From the NCBI RefSeq assembly GCF_017753665.1, contig NZ_CP072524.1, positions 930,001 to 994,000 on the forward strand: a DNA stretch of 64,000 bases, given 5' to 3'. This stretch comes from Neisseria sicca. GTDB taxonomy: Bacteria; Pseudomonadota; Gammaproteobacteria; Burkholderiales; Neisseriaceae. A program made the translations under genes and the position numbers. A model generated the notes under the pieces. That model ran no database searches, was not told the origin of the DNA, and saw only the letters and a program-made list of their open reading frames with translations. Below are positions 8,354 to 17,078 of this stretch, piece after piece (the stretch's first letter is position 1; each line of letters opens with the position of its first letter).

Positions 8354-9517
8354 TTATTGGTTTTTTGTAGAGACGTTTACGTCCGCTTTGTCGTTGAATT
8401 CGTAGCGGCGTTTGGTTTTGTGCTCGCTGGAAATACCCATGAGCAGCGCAAGTACGGTCATGATGGAGAGTGTTGCAGTGCCGCCATAGCTGACCAACGG
8501 CAGGGGAACGCCGACAACGGGCAAAATGCCGCTGACCATGCCCATGTTCACAAAGGCGTAGCAGAAAAAGGTCATGGTCAATGCGCCGGCAAGCGTGCGG
8601 CTGTAAAGCGATTGGGCTTTGGCGGCAATCAGCAGTCCGCGCGTCAGGATAACGAGGTAAACCAGCAGCAGCAAGATGTTGCCGATCAAACCGAATTCTT
8701 CGCCATATACGGCAAAAATGAAGTCGGTCGTGGACTCTGGAATGTAATCCAAATGCGTTTGTGTGCCATTGAGCCAGCCTTTCCCCCAAACGCCGCCCGA
8801 ACCGATGGCAATCATGGACTGGATGATGTGGTAGCCTGCGCCCAAAGGGTCCTGCGTCGGGTCAAACAGCGTCAGGACGCGGGTTTTCTGATAGTCGTGC
8901 ATCCCGTAGTTCCACAAAAGCGGCAATGCAGCAACAAAGGCAATGATGGCGGCAAAGATGACTTTCCACGGCAGACCTGCGAAAAAGACAATGAAAATAC
9001 CCGATGCCATAATCAAAACCGCCGTACCCAAGTCAGGCTGTTTCAAAATCAGCGCAACGGGGATGAGGATTAAAAGCATGGCGATGGCGTAGTGAAACCA
9101 TTTCAGACGACCTTCGTGCCGCTGGAAGTACCAAGCGACGGTCATGGGCAGGACGATTTTCATGATTTCGGACGGCTGGATGCGCGTGAACCCCAGTTCC
9201 AACCAGCGTGTAGAGCCATTGACGGTCACGCCTGCGACTTCGACGGCGACAAGCAGCAACACGCCAATCAGGTACATCGGCAGCGCAACCTTTGCGGCAT
9301 CACGCGGCTTGAACGAGGCGACAAACCACAGCAGGGCGAAGCCGAAAACCGTATGCAGGGTTTTGTGTTCAAGCTGGCCGAAATCCTGCCCGTCCGCCGA
9401 ATAGAGCAAAAACAGGCTCATGATGTAGATGGCGAGCATGGGGAAAAACAGCCACGGGTCTATCGGAGCAGATACGGTGCGCTTGATTTTTGCCCACATT
9501 CCGACCGTTTCATTCAT
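8354..9517 (-). CDS. rodA: Peptidoglycan glycosyltransferase RodA (SEDS family)
   Basis: A polytopic SEDS protein of 387 residues that polymerises lipid II during lateral wall growth together with PBP2. About ten transmembrane segments are visible. The SEDS signatures include GSTRWLELGFTRIQPSE near 97-113, the long loop with IIQSMIAIGSGGVWGKG, and IPESTTDFIFAVYGEEFG. The start overlaps the end of mrdA by 8 bases (ATGAATGA), suggesting translational coupling. It contains an internal DUS at about 9103-9116. Confidence 0.95.
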   Translation of the reverse strand: MNETVGMWAKIKRTVSAPIDPWLFFPMLAIYIMSLFLLYSADGQDFGQLEHKTLHTVFGFALLWFVASFKPRDAAKVALPMYLIGVLLLVAVEVAGVTVNGSTRWLELGFTRIQPSEIMKIVLPMTVAWYFQRHEGRLKWFHYAIAMLLILIPVALILKQPDLGTAVLIMASGIFIVFFAGLPWKVIFAAIIAFVAALPLLWNYGMHDYQKTRVLTLFDPTQDPLGAGYHIIQSMIAIGSGGVWGKGWLNGTQTHLDYIPESTTDFIFAVYGEEFGLIGNILLLLVYLVILTRGLLIAAKAQSLYSRTLAGALTMTFFCYAFVNMGMVSGILPVVGVPLPLVSYGGTATLSIMTVLALLMGISSEHKTKRRYEFNDKADVNVSTKNQ

Positions 9518-11549
9518 GATTTGCTTCCTCCTGTTTCAGACCGTAGGCTTTTTGGAATATGGTCGGCGGTTGGGGTTGTGTGCGGTGTTGTTGCGGTTCG
9601 GGCATTCCGCCTGCATCGGGGTCGTCTGAAAACTGCTGCGGCTTGACGTTGAGCATATAAAAATCGGTCAGGCTGCGGGCAAGCGGTGCGGCGTAGGCAC
9701 CCCAGCCGCCGTTTTCCAGAATCACGGCAATGGCGATTTCAGGTTTTTCCAAGGGGGCAAACGAGATAAACCACGCATGGTCGCGGTGTTGCTCGCGCAA
9801 GGCTGCGACGTTGTAACGACCGCCCTGCTTGATTTGCACAACCTGTGCCGTACCCGTTTTGCCGCCCATGCTGTAAGCCAAACCGCCGCCGATGCGGTGT
9901 GCCGTACCGCCCGGTTTCAAGACTTTCTCCATTGCCTGTTTGACGTATTCGAAATTGTCTTGTTTGAACGGGATTTTGTATTCTGGATTCGGATTGATGC
10001 GCGTGATTTTGCGTTTGTCGAAATCCAACAACTCTTTCACCAAATGCGGCTGGTAAACCACGCCGTCATTAGCGAGCGAAGCGGTGGCATGTGCCATTTG
10101 CAGCGGGGTGTAGGCGTTGTAACCCTGCCCGATGCTGACCGAGACCATCTCGCCTGCGCGCCATTCTTTGGCGGTAGGATCGGATGATTTGGCAAAGCGT
10201 TTCGCCTTCCATTCACGACTGGGCAAAACGCCCGTATATTCGCTGGGCAGGTCGATGCCGGTTTTTCTACCGAACCCGAATTGCGCTAAATACGGCGACG
10301 CTTTGTCTATGCCCATTTCGTAGCCCAAGCGGTAGAAAAAAGTATCGGACGACACCTGTATCGCCTTGCTCAAATTCGCCGAACCGTGACCGCTGCGTAC
10401 GGAATCTCGGAAGACGTGGCGGCTGCCGGGAATACTCCACGCTCCGGGCGCAGGGACAACCGTCGTTTGGGTAATTTTGCCGCTTTCCAGTAAAGCCATG
10501 CCCATAAACGGCTTAAACGTTGAGCCTGGCGGATACAGACCTTGCGTTACGCGGTTGACCAACGGCTTTTTCCAGTCATCATTCAAGGCTTTCCACGTTT
10601 CGCTGTCGATGCCGTCGATAAAGAGGTTGGGATCGAAAGATGGTTTGGAAACGAATGCCAACACCGTACCGTCTTGCGGATTGATGGCAACAATCGCCCC
10701 GCGCCTGTCTCCCAATATTTTATCCGCCTCTTGCTGCATGCGGATGTCCATGCCCAAACGCAAAGTTTGCCCCATGCGTGAGGGTACGTTTTTCAAGACG
10801 CGCACAATATTGCCGTAAGCGTCTTTTTCCACTTCTTGATAGCCGGGCGCGCCATGAAGCTGCGGTTCATAATATTTTTCCAGCCCCGATTTGCCGATGT
10901 GGGTGCTGCCGCGATAGAGCGCAGTCAAGCCTTCTTCTTCCAAAATTTCCTGATCTTTGTCGCTGATGCGTCCGATATAACCTAAAAAGTGTGAAGTCAG
11001 CTTGCCATAAGGATACTCGCGGAAAGTGCGCGAATTGACTTCTACGCCTTTAAATTCATTCAGATGCACGGACAATTTCGCCGCTTCTTCATCTGTCAGG
11101 CGCAGCTTGAGCGGGATGTTTTCAAATTTGCGGTAGCTTTCGCGATATTTGTGGAAACGCTTCAAATCAGTAGGCGTAATATCGACATACTTCCGCAGTG
11201 ATTCGATGACATCTTCCATCTTGCCTTCAATGCGGCTGGGGATGACTGCCAGAGAAAACACGGGATAGTTTTTTGCCAACGGTACGCCGTTGACATCTAC
11301 GATTTCGCCGCGAACGGGCGGGGTTGGAATTAATGTGATGCGGTTGCTGGATGCCTGTCCGGAAAAATCGTCATGCCGAAACACCTGCAAATAGACAAAC
11401 CGCGCCACCAATGCGGCAAACAAAACCACAATCAGGATAAACGCCACCAGCAGACGCAATAAAGAATCGGCTTGCGCCGCCTTTGCAGTCTGTGTTTTAC
11501 CGCTACCGCCATTTTTCAGACGACGTTTCATAGTATTCAGTATGGACAT
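9510..11549 (-). CDS. mrdA: Penicillin-binding protein 2 (transpeptidase)
   Basis: A class B PBP of 679 residues that cross-links peptidoglycan made by RodA. It has one N-terminal transmembrane anchor (about 31-54), a PBP dimerisation domain (75-250) and a transpeptidase domain with S343-TFK (SxxK), SSD at 400-402 in the SxN position, and KTG at 563-565. The C-terminus after about 640 is Pro/Gln-rich. It lies 9 bases after mreD and overlaps rodA. In a rod-forming Neisseria this operon drives elongation; cocci keep only part of it. Confidence 0.95.
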   Translation of the reverse strand: MSILNTMKRRLKNGGSGKTQTAKAAQADSLLRLLVAFILIVVLFAALVARFVYLQVFRHDDFSGQASSNRITLIPTPPVRGEIVDVNGVPLAKNYPVFSLAVIPSRIEGKMEDVIESLRKYVDITPTDLKRFHKYRESYRKFENIPLKLRLTDEEAAKLSVHLNEFKGVEVNSRTFREYPYGKLTSHFLGYIGRISDKDQEILEEEGLTALYRGSTHIGKSGLEKYYEPQLHGAPGYQEVEKDAYGNIVRVLKNVPSRMGQTLRLGMDIRMQQEADKILGDRRGAIVAINPQDGTVLAFVSKPSFDPNLFIDGIDSETWKALNDDWKKPLVNRVTQGLYPPGSTFKPFMGMALLESGKITQTTVVPAPGAWSIPGSRHVFRDSVRSGHGSANLSKAIQVSSDTFFYRLGYEMGIDKASPYLAQFGFGRKTGIDLPSEYTGVLPSREWKAKRFAKSSDPTAKEWRAGEMVSVSIGQGYNAYTPLQMAHATASLANDGVVYQPHLVKELLDFDKRKITRINPNPEYKIPFKQDNFEYVKQAMEKVLKPGGTAHRIGGGLAYSMGGKTGTAQVVQIKQGGRYNVAALREQHRDHAWFISFAPLEKPEIAIAVILENGGWGAYAAPLARSLTDFYMLNVKPQQFSDDPDAGGMPEPQQHRTQPQPPTIFQKAYGLKQEEANHE

Positions 11550-11558
11550 GGTTTCACG

Positions 11559-12062
11559 TTATCTGTTGGCGCGATAGAAATTGGTCAGCATCAGCATCAA
11601 CTGGCTCAAGAAAGGCCAAAGCAGCGCACCAGTCAACGGCGCAATGAAACTTTGCCAAGTAATGATTTGGTTGTTGAGGAACAGACGCGCCGCCACCAAT
11701 ACCGCCTGATGGCAGAACAATGCTGCCAATACCGCCCCGATCTGCATGATGTGGCCGTAGAGCATGATTTGACGGCGCGTGTTCAATACGAAATACACCA
11801 TGACCGTATAAGACAATGCGTGCAGCCCCAAAGTCGCTGCCGTTGCGGCATCTACCATCAAGCCGAGTAAAAACGCAATGCCCATGCCGACACGTTGGGG
11901 ATGGTGCATCGACCAATAAAGCAGCATCAGCGCGGTCAGTTCCGGCAACCAGAAAAAACCATCAAAGGGAAAAGGCATGAAATCGACAAGCATGGTTACG
12001 GCAAAACTTGCCGCAATCACGCCGACAGGCATGGCACGGTAGGAATCGTCAAAATCGTTCAT
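11559..12062 (-). CDS. mreD: Rod shape-determining protein MreD
   Basis: An inner-membrane protein of 167 residues with about five hydrophobic helices and the MreD-type LLYWSMHHPQRVGMGIAFLLG segment. The start is set at MNDFDDSYRAMP, 7 bases beyond the mreC stop; the longer open frame would overlap mreC and lacks a good reason to be used. No strong ribosome site is visible, so coupling with mreC is likely. Confidence 0.88.
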   Translation of the reverse strand: MNDFDDSYRAMPVGVIAASFAVTMLVDFMPFPFDGFFWLPELTALMLLYWSMHHPQRVGMGIAFLLGLMVDAATAATLGLHALSYTVMVYFVLNTRRQIMLYGHIMQIGAVLAALFCHQAVLVAARLFLNNQIITWQSFIAPLTGALLWPFLSQLMLMLTNFYRANR

Positions 12063-12069
12063 GAATGAT

Positions 12070-12909
12070 TTATTGAGAAGAATGGGAAGAAGACAGAACC
12101 AAAACAAAGCGGCTGCGGCGCAAGGCGGCAAACGGGGTCAGTTCTGTGTCGTAATAAGGCGTACCGGACGCGCGGACGACTTTATCCACGCGCGCTACGG
12201 GAATGCCTGCCGGATAAATGCCGTCCAAACCGGAGGTAATCAAAACATCCTGCGGCTTCAAATCCGATCCTGTCGGAAAATAGCGCAAATCCAAACCCAC
12301 GCCGTTGCCGTAGGCGAGATTGCGTTCGCCCGTCCGCTCAACGGCAACAGGGACGATACTTTGCGCAGCCGCCATCAGCTCGACTTCCGCGCTGTTTGCG
12401 TGAACTAAGGTAATTCGTCCGATTAAGCCGTTTTGGTCGATAACGGCATCGCCTGCCATTACCCCTTCGCCAATGCCTTTATTGATAATCAAACGCTCGG
12501 ACAACGGGTCTTTGCCACTGGACAATACTTCAGCGCCGATGACACTGCTTATGCCTTTTTGTTGCAAGCCGTATAGCTTTTTCAGCTCCTGCAATTCGCT
12601 CAAGTTAACCTTGTCACGTTGAAGCTGGATTTTCAGACGACCGTTTTCCTCCAAAAGGAGACGGTTTTGTTCCAACAGCTCGGTTTGTGATTGAGATCGG
12701 TTGGAAAAATATTGATAGAGACGGACCGGCTGGTTTGCCAACCATTGCACCGGATAAAGAATCTCCGCTGCAGCCGTGCGCACGGGTTGCATCAGGTCGA
12801 AACGACCATCCGCCACCATAATGCCTGCACCCAGTAAAAGATACGCAATAAAACGAGGCAACAGCTTTTGGCCCTTTGCCTCGTCAAACCGTAAAGAAGA
12901 ATGTTCCAT
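12070..12909 (-). CDS. mreC: Rod shape-determining protein MreC
   Basis: A bitopic periplasmic scaffold of 279 residues that links MreB to PBP2/RodA. It has one N-terminal helix (about 20-40), a coiled coil (LLEQNRLLLEENGRLKIQLQ region, about 75-115) and the C-terminal beta domain with ITSGLDGIYPAGIPVARV. It follows mreB by 11 bases. Confidence 0.94.
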   Translation of the reverse strand: MEHSSLRFDEAKGQKLLPRFIAYLLLGAGIMVADGRFDLMQPVRTAAAEILYPVQWLANQPVRLYQYFSNRSQSQTELLEQNRLLLEENGRLKIQLQRDKVNLSELQELKKLYGLQQKGISSVIGAEVLSSGKDPLSERLIINKGIGEGVMAGDAVIDQNGLIGRITLVHANSAEVELMAAAQSIVPVAVERTGERNLAYGNGVGLDLRYFPTGSDLKPQDVLITSGLDGIYPAGIPVARVDKVVRASGTPYYDTELTPFAALRRSRFVLVLSSSHSSQ

Positions 12910-12920
12910 TTCAGCCTGCC

Positions 12921-13958
12921 TTACGGGTTATCCACAAAAACGGCATTCCATTTGCCGATGTAATCCAAGGCTTTGCCTGCGCCATAAGCCACACAGTTCA
13001 AAGGCTGGTCGGCAATGCCGACAGGCAGTCCCGTCGCATCTGCCAAAACCGTATCCATACCGTGCAATAGTGCGCCGCCACCCGTCAGCATAATACCCCT
13101 GTCGGCAATATCACCCGCTAACTCCGGTGATACTTGTTCCAATGCAAGGCGTACGGCGCGGATAATCTGATTAACCGTTTCGCTCAGAGCTTCGCGCACT
13201 TCCTCAGAAGTAACAGCCAACGATTTTGGGGTTCCTTCCGCCAAGTCTCGACCTTTAATCCGCATTGCGGTTTCCGTTGAAAAGCCATAGGCAGAGCCAA
13301 TCGTTTTCTTCAACTCTTCAGCCGTCGCTTCACCAACCAGTACACCGCGATGACGGCGCAAATAATGCACGATGCTTTTATCAAATTCATCACCGGCAGC
13401 GCGGACGGATGCGGAGTAAGCCATACCGCCCAAAGACAAAATACCGATTTCCGTTGTGCCGCCGCCAATATCCACTACCATTGAGCCGACAGTATCCTCA
13501 ACCGGCAGACCCGCACCCAAAGCAGCCGCCATCGGCTCCTCAATCAAATGAACAGATGACGCCCCTGCCGCAAATGCAGAATCCAAAATCGCTTTGCGTT
13601 CAACCTGAGTCGCACCACCCGGCACGCAGATCACTACGCGCGGAGGTACGACTGAATGACCTTCCGTGGCCTTTTTAATCAGCATGCTTAGCATACGCTC
13701 GGCAATCGTAAAGTCGGCAATCACTCCGTCCTGCATAGGCCGGACGATTTCAATATTGCGCGGCGCACGCCCCTGCATTTTCTTGGCTTCCGTACCCACG
13801 GCGACAATCTTACTTTTACCGCCCGTACCCGATTGAACCGCCACCACAGACGGCTCGTCCAAAACAATGCCTTTACCGCGCACATAAATCAACGTGTTCG
13901 CCGTACCTAAATCAATGGCGATATCGTTGGAGAAAAAACGGGATAAAAAACGAAACAT
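12921..13958 (-). CDS. mreB: Actin-like cell shape protein MreB
   Basis: 345 residues, the family length. The phosphate-1 motif DLGTANTLIY (about 16-25), the phosphate-2 motif DIGGGTTEIG and the adenosine motif MLTGGGALLHG are all present. It forms filaments on the inner membrane that guide wall synthesis. First gene of the mreBCD-mrdA-rodA operon. Its presence predicts a rod or short-rod shape, or recent descent from a rod-shaped Neisseria; cocci such as the meningococcus lack mreB. Confidence 0.97.
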   Translation of the reverse strand: MFRFLSRFFSNDIAIDLGTANTLIYVRGKGIVLDEPSVVAVQSGTGGKSKIVAVGTEAKKMQGRAPRNIEIVRPMQDGVIADFTIAERMLSMLIKKATEGHSVVPPRVVICVPGGATQVERKAILDSAFAAGASSVHLIEEPMAAALGAGLPVEDTVGSMVVDIGGGTTEIGILSLGGMAYSASVRAAGDEFDKSIVHYLRRHRGVLVGEATAEELKKTIGSAYGFSTETAMRIKGRDLAEGTPKSLAVTSEEVREALSETVNQIIRAVRLALEQVSPELAGDIADRGIMLTGGGALLHGMDTVLADATGLPVGIADQPLNCVAYGAGKALDYIGKWNAVFVDNP

Positions 13959-14106
13959 AAAATACCTGAATATCGGCCCAGCACCGATTTTATTTAATTG
14001 TTATTCAAAATATTAAAAACATGGGAACAGCACCTTTTCAGACGACCTCCCCACTTCCCGTATGAAACGCATGGCGAAATCACACGCCGTTTGAGTAGTT
14101 TTCGGT

Positions 14107-14112
14107 TATAAT
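14107..14112 (+). promoter_or_regulatory. Putative -10 box for gatC
   Basis: TATAAT, 74 bases upstream of the gatC start. No good -35 sits 16-18 bases upstream. A single DUS (TTTTCAGACGACC) lies nearby at 14035-14047, between this site and mreB. Confidence 0.4.
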
Positions 14113-14185
14113 TCCTCGTTTGATCGAAGAAGAATGCAATGATACCCCAAATAAGGGGGTGCCTGCTATCAGACAAGGATTTTTT

Positions 14186-14476
14186 ATGGCTCTAAGCTTA
14201 ACCGATGTGGAAAAAATTGCCAAACTCTCACGCCTTTCACTGACCGAGGAAGAAAAAGGCAAAACCCTCTCAGAATTAAACGACATTTTCGCTATGGTCG
14301 AAAAGATGCAGAGCGTGAATACCGACGGTATCGAGCCGATGGCACACCCCCACGAAGCCGCCCTACGCCTGCGTGAGGATAAAGTTACCGAAACCGACCA
14401 TGCCACCGAATATCAAGCCGTTGCACCTGAAGTGCGTAACCGCCTGTATATCGTGCCTCAGGTAATTGAAGAATAA
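14186..14476 (+). CDS. gatC: Asp/Glu-tRNA amidotransferase subunit C
   Basis: The small subunit (96 residues) that holds GatA and GatB together. The sequence starts MALSLTDVEKIAKLSRL and contains the family's MAHPHEAALRLREDKV segment. The start is placed at this ATG, preceded by CAAGGAT; a longer frame from 14120 has no homology to the family. First gene of gatC-gatA-DUF535, followed by gatB. Confidence 0.94.
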   Translation: MALSLTDVEKIAKLSRLSLTEEEKGKTLSELNDIFAMVEKMQSVNTDGIEPMAHPHEAALRLREDKVTETDHATEYQAVAPEVRNRLYIVPQVIEE

Positions 14477-14532
14477 TTTTTCAGACGACCTCATTATATT
14501 GAAATGTAAAATCTAAACTTGGGTCGTCTGAA
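14477..14532 (+). terminator. Inverted DUS pair between gatC and gatA
   Basis: TTTTCAGACGACC then GGTCGTCTGAAA, about 28 bases apart. Because it lies inside an operon it may act as an attenuator, or only as an uptake site. Confidence 0.5.
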
Positions 14533-14647
14533 ACTCGTTTCCTTTTTCCTTCGAAATTTCAATCACTGTTCAGCCTACGTTTTCGACAACACTTTCCCGA
14601 ATATTTGCCTGAAAACAGAAACCGTCTTAATTAGGAATCATGGCGCA

Positions 14648-16105
14648 ATGACCCAATACACCCTCAAACAAGCCAGCCAGCTGCTGCAATCCAAACAAAT
14701 CTCCGCCGTCGAACTGGCAACCGAATACCTCGCCGCCATTGCTGCGCAGAACCCGGCTATCAACGGCTACATCACCCTCGACCAAGACAAAACCCTCGAA
14801 GAAGCCCGTGCCGCCGACGCGCGTATCGCGCAAGGTACCGCCACCGCGCTTACCGGCGTACCCATCGCCTACAAAGATATTTTCTGTCAAACAGGTTGGC
14901 GCAGTGCGTGCAGCTCCAAAATGCTGGACAACTTTGTCTCCCCCTACACTGCCACCGTCGTTCAAAATCTGCTTGACGAAGGCATGGTAACGCTCGGTCG
15001 TACCAATATGGACGAGTTTGCCATGGGTTCGACCAACGAAACCTCGTTCTACGGCGCAACCAAAAATCCGTGGAATCCCGAACACGTTCCCGGCGGTTCG
15101 TCTGGCGGTTCCGCAGCCGTCGTTGCCGCACGACTTGCCCCTGCCGCGCTCGGTTCGGACACTGGCGGCTCTATCCGCCAGCCCGCATCACACTGCGGCA
15201 TCACCGGTATCAAACCTACCTACGGCACGGTTTCCCGCTTCGGCATGGTTGCCTACGCCTCCAGTTTCGACCAAGCCGGCCCGATGGCGCAAACCGCCGA
15301 AGACTGCGCGATTTTGCTTAATGCAACGGCGAGCTTTGACGAGCGCGATTCCACCAGCTTGGAACGCAGCAAAGAAGACTACACCCGCGATTTGGACAAA
15401 CCGCTTAAAGGCATAAAAATCGGTCTGCCTAAAGAATATTTCGGCGAAGGCGCGGATGCCGATGTGCAGGCTGCTTTGCAAAACGTCATTGACCTTTTAA
15501 AAGCGCAAGGCGCGGAAACCATCGAAGTCTCCCTGCCCCAAACCGCCCTATCCATTCCCGCTTACTACGTCCTCGCTTCCGCCGAAGCCAGCACCAACCT
15601 TTCCCGCTACGACGGCGTGCGCTACGGCCACCGCGCCGCCCAATTCGGCGACCTTGAAGAAATGTACAGCAACACCCGCGCCGAAGGCTTCGGCAGCGAA
15701 GTCAAACGCCGCATCATGATTGGCACTTATGTGTTGTCGCACGGCTACTACGATGCCTATTACTTGAAAGCCCAAAAACTGCGCCGCCTCGTTGCCAACG
15801 ATTTTCAGACGGCATTCGCGCAATGTGATTTCATCCTTGCCCCAACTGCGCCCACCGCCGCCCCCAAACTCGGCAGCGACATCCACGATCCCGTGCAGAT
15901 GTACCTTTCCGACATCTACACCATCGCAGTGAATCTGGCAGGATTGCCCGCCCTGACCCTGCCCGCAGGTTTCAGCGGTAACGGACTGCCCATCGGTGTG
16001 CAATTTATCGGTAACCACTTCTCCGAAGCCAAAATCCTCGGTGCAGCGCATCAAGTGCAGCTGGTGAGCGATTGGCATACAAAAACCCCTAATGGAAAAG
16101 CATGA
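14648..16105 (+). CDS. gatA: Asp/Glu-tRNA amidotransferase subunit A
   Basis: The amidase subunit (485 residues) that releases ammonia from glutamine for transamidation of Glu-tRNA(Gln) and Asp-tRNA(Asn). It has the amidase signature with catalytic Lys in PIAYKDIF (about 77-79) and the cis-Ser/Ser pair in GGSSGGSAAVVAA and GSDTGGSIRQPA. The start at MTQYTLKQ has AGGAATC upstream; the longer frame from 14519 begins inside a DUS and is unlikely. The stop overlaps the next gene by 4 bases (ATGA). Confidence 0.96.
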   Translation: MTQYTLKQASQLLQSKQISAVELATEYLAAIAAQNPAINGYITLDQDKTLEEARAADARIAQGTATALTGVPIAYKDIFCQTGWRSACSSKMLDNFVSPYTATVVQNLLDEGMVTLGRTNMDEFAMGSTNETSFYGATKNPWNPEHVPGGSSGGSAAVVAARLAPAALGSDTGGSIRQPASHCGITGIKPTYGTVSRFGMVAYASSFDQAGPMAQTAEDCAILLNATASFDERDSTSLERSKEDYTRDLDKPLKGIKIGLPKEYFGEGADADVQAALQNVIDLLKAQGAETIEVSLPQTALSIPAYYVLASAEASTNLSRYDGVRYGHRAAQFGDLEEMYSNTRAEGFGSEVKRRIMIGTYVLSHGYYDAYYLKAQKLRRLVANDFQTAFAQCDFILAPTAPTAAPKLGSDIHDPVQMYLSDIYTIAVNLAGLPALTLPAGFSGNGLPIGVQFIGNHFSEAKILGAAHQVQLVSDWHTKTPNGKA

Positions 16106-16977
16106 TGCCGGAGCAGTTCGTTTTTCCTGACTTCAAAACCGTGTATAAAAACGCTCCAAAATTTCAAATCCAACATTTGAAATTTACCTTGCGCAAGTTG
16201 TTTGCACGGAGGCAGATTAAGGATTTTGAGACCTTTGTCAATGCTTCCGCACTACGTCGTGTTTTTTTCCAAAAGCTGCCACAAGATGCCTATCCTTTGA
16301 TTCATGCCTTTATTGATAAGCGTTTTGACAGACAGCGCAGACTGCAAGCTATGAAAGAAGACCTGTTGGCAGCCGAAAAACTGTTCGGACAGGAAACACT
16401 TACCGGTATGGAGACTCGCGAATTCCATATCGTCTTAGCACATCTTTCAGACGACCTGACTTTGTGGCTGAACCGGAACGATAATTGCGTGGATGAAGGA
16501 ATGTGGTCGCTATCCTTGCGCGATAACGAAGGAAAACGTCTCTACATGGCAACCTTCGCTCTAGTTGACGGTAAACCGCTGGTCGCTTCTATCCAAGGCC
16601 CCGCAGGGGAAGAAGCCAAAAACCTTGTCCGCAGCCTGACCAAACAACTCCACGGCCTGCGCCCGCAGCAACTGATGGTAACCGCCCTGCAATATTTTTC
16701 GGCATCACTCAAGTTGGGTGGCGTCATCGGCATTGCCCAAGAGCATCAGGTCAAACTGCGCTGGCGACTGAAGAAACGGGTCAAAATGAATTACGACCTG
16801 TTTTGGCAGGAAAACGGCGCAACGCTCGAAAGCGACGGCTACTGGCATCTGCCGCAAACCCCGCCGCGAAAAGACTTGGCGGAAATCGAAAGCAAAAAAC
16901 GATCGATGTACCGCAAACGTTACCAAATGCTGGATAACATGGCGACTGAGATGCAGGCTTGCTTTCAGAAGACTTGA
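16102..16977 (+). CDS. DUF535 family protein (VirK/YbjX-like)
   Basis: 291 residues. The region around LSDDLTLWLNRNDNCVDEGMWSLSLRD...RLYMATFALVDGKPLVASIQGP resembles the DUF535 family that includes VirK and YbjX of enterobacteria, whose biochemical role is unknown. It begins within the gatA stop (ATGATG), so its translation is coupled to gatA, an unexpected partner for an amidotransferase operon. No signal peptide is seen. It contains an internal DUS encoding LSDDL at about 16448. Confidence 0.75.
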   Translation: MMPEQFVFPDFKTVYKNAPKFQIQHLKFTLRKLFARRQIKDFETFVNASALRRVFFQKLPQDAYPLIHAFIDKRFDRQRRLQAMKEDLLAAEKLFGQETLTGMETREFHIVLAHLSDDLTLWLNRNDNCVDEGMWSLSLRDNEGKRLYMATFALVDGKPLVASIQGPAGEEAKNLVRSLTKQLHGLRPQQLMVTALQYFSASLKLGGVIGIAQEHQVKLRWRLKKRVKMNYDLFWQENGATLESDGYWHLPQTPPRKDLAEIESKKRSMYRKRYQMLDNMATEMQACFQKT

Positions 16978-16984
16978 TACCGGG

Positions 16985-17034
16985 CTTTCAGACGACCTGT
17001 TGTCTCTACAAACCAAAACAGGTCGTCTGAAAAC
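16985..17034 (+). terminator. DUS hairpin before gatB
   Basis: CTTTCAGACGACCTGTT and AACAGGTCGTCTGAAAA form a 17-bp inverted repeat that includes the DUS. It separates gatB from the gatCA transcript. Confidence 0.7.
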
Positions 17035-17078
17035 AGCTGACCACTTTATATTATTGACATCAAAAGAAAGAACCTCTT

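Noticed and set aside
14120..14185. Longer N-terminus for GatC
   Set aside because: The extra 22 codons lack family similarity, and the ATG at 14186 has a ribosome site and gives the normal GatC length.
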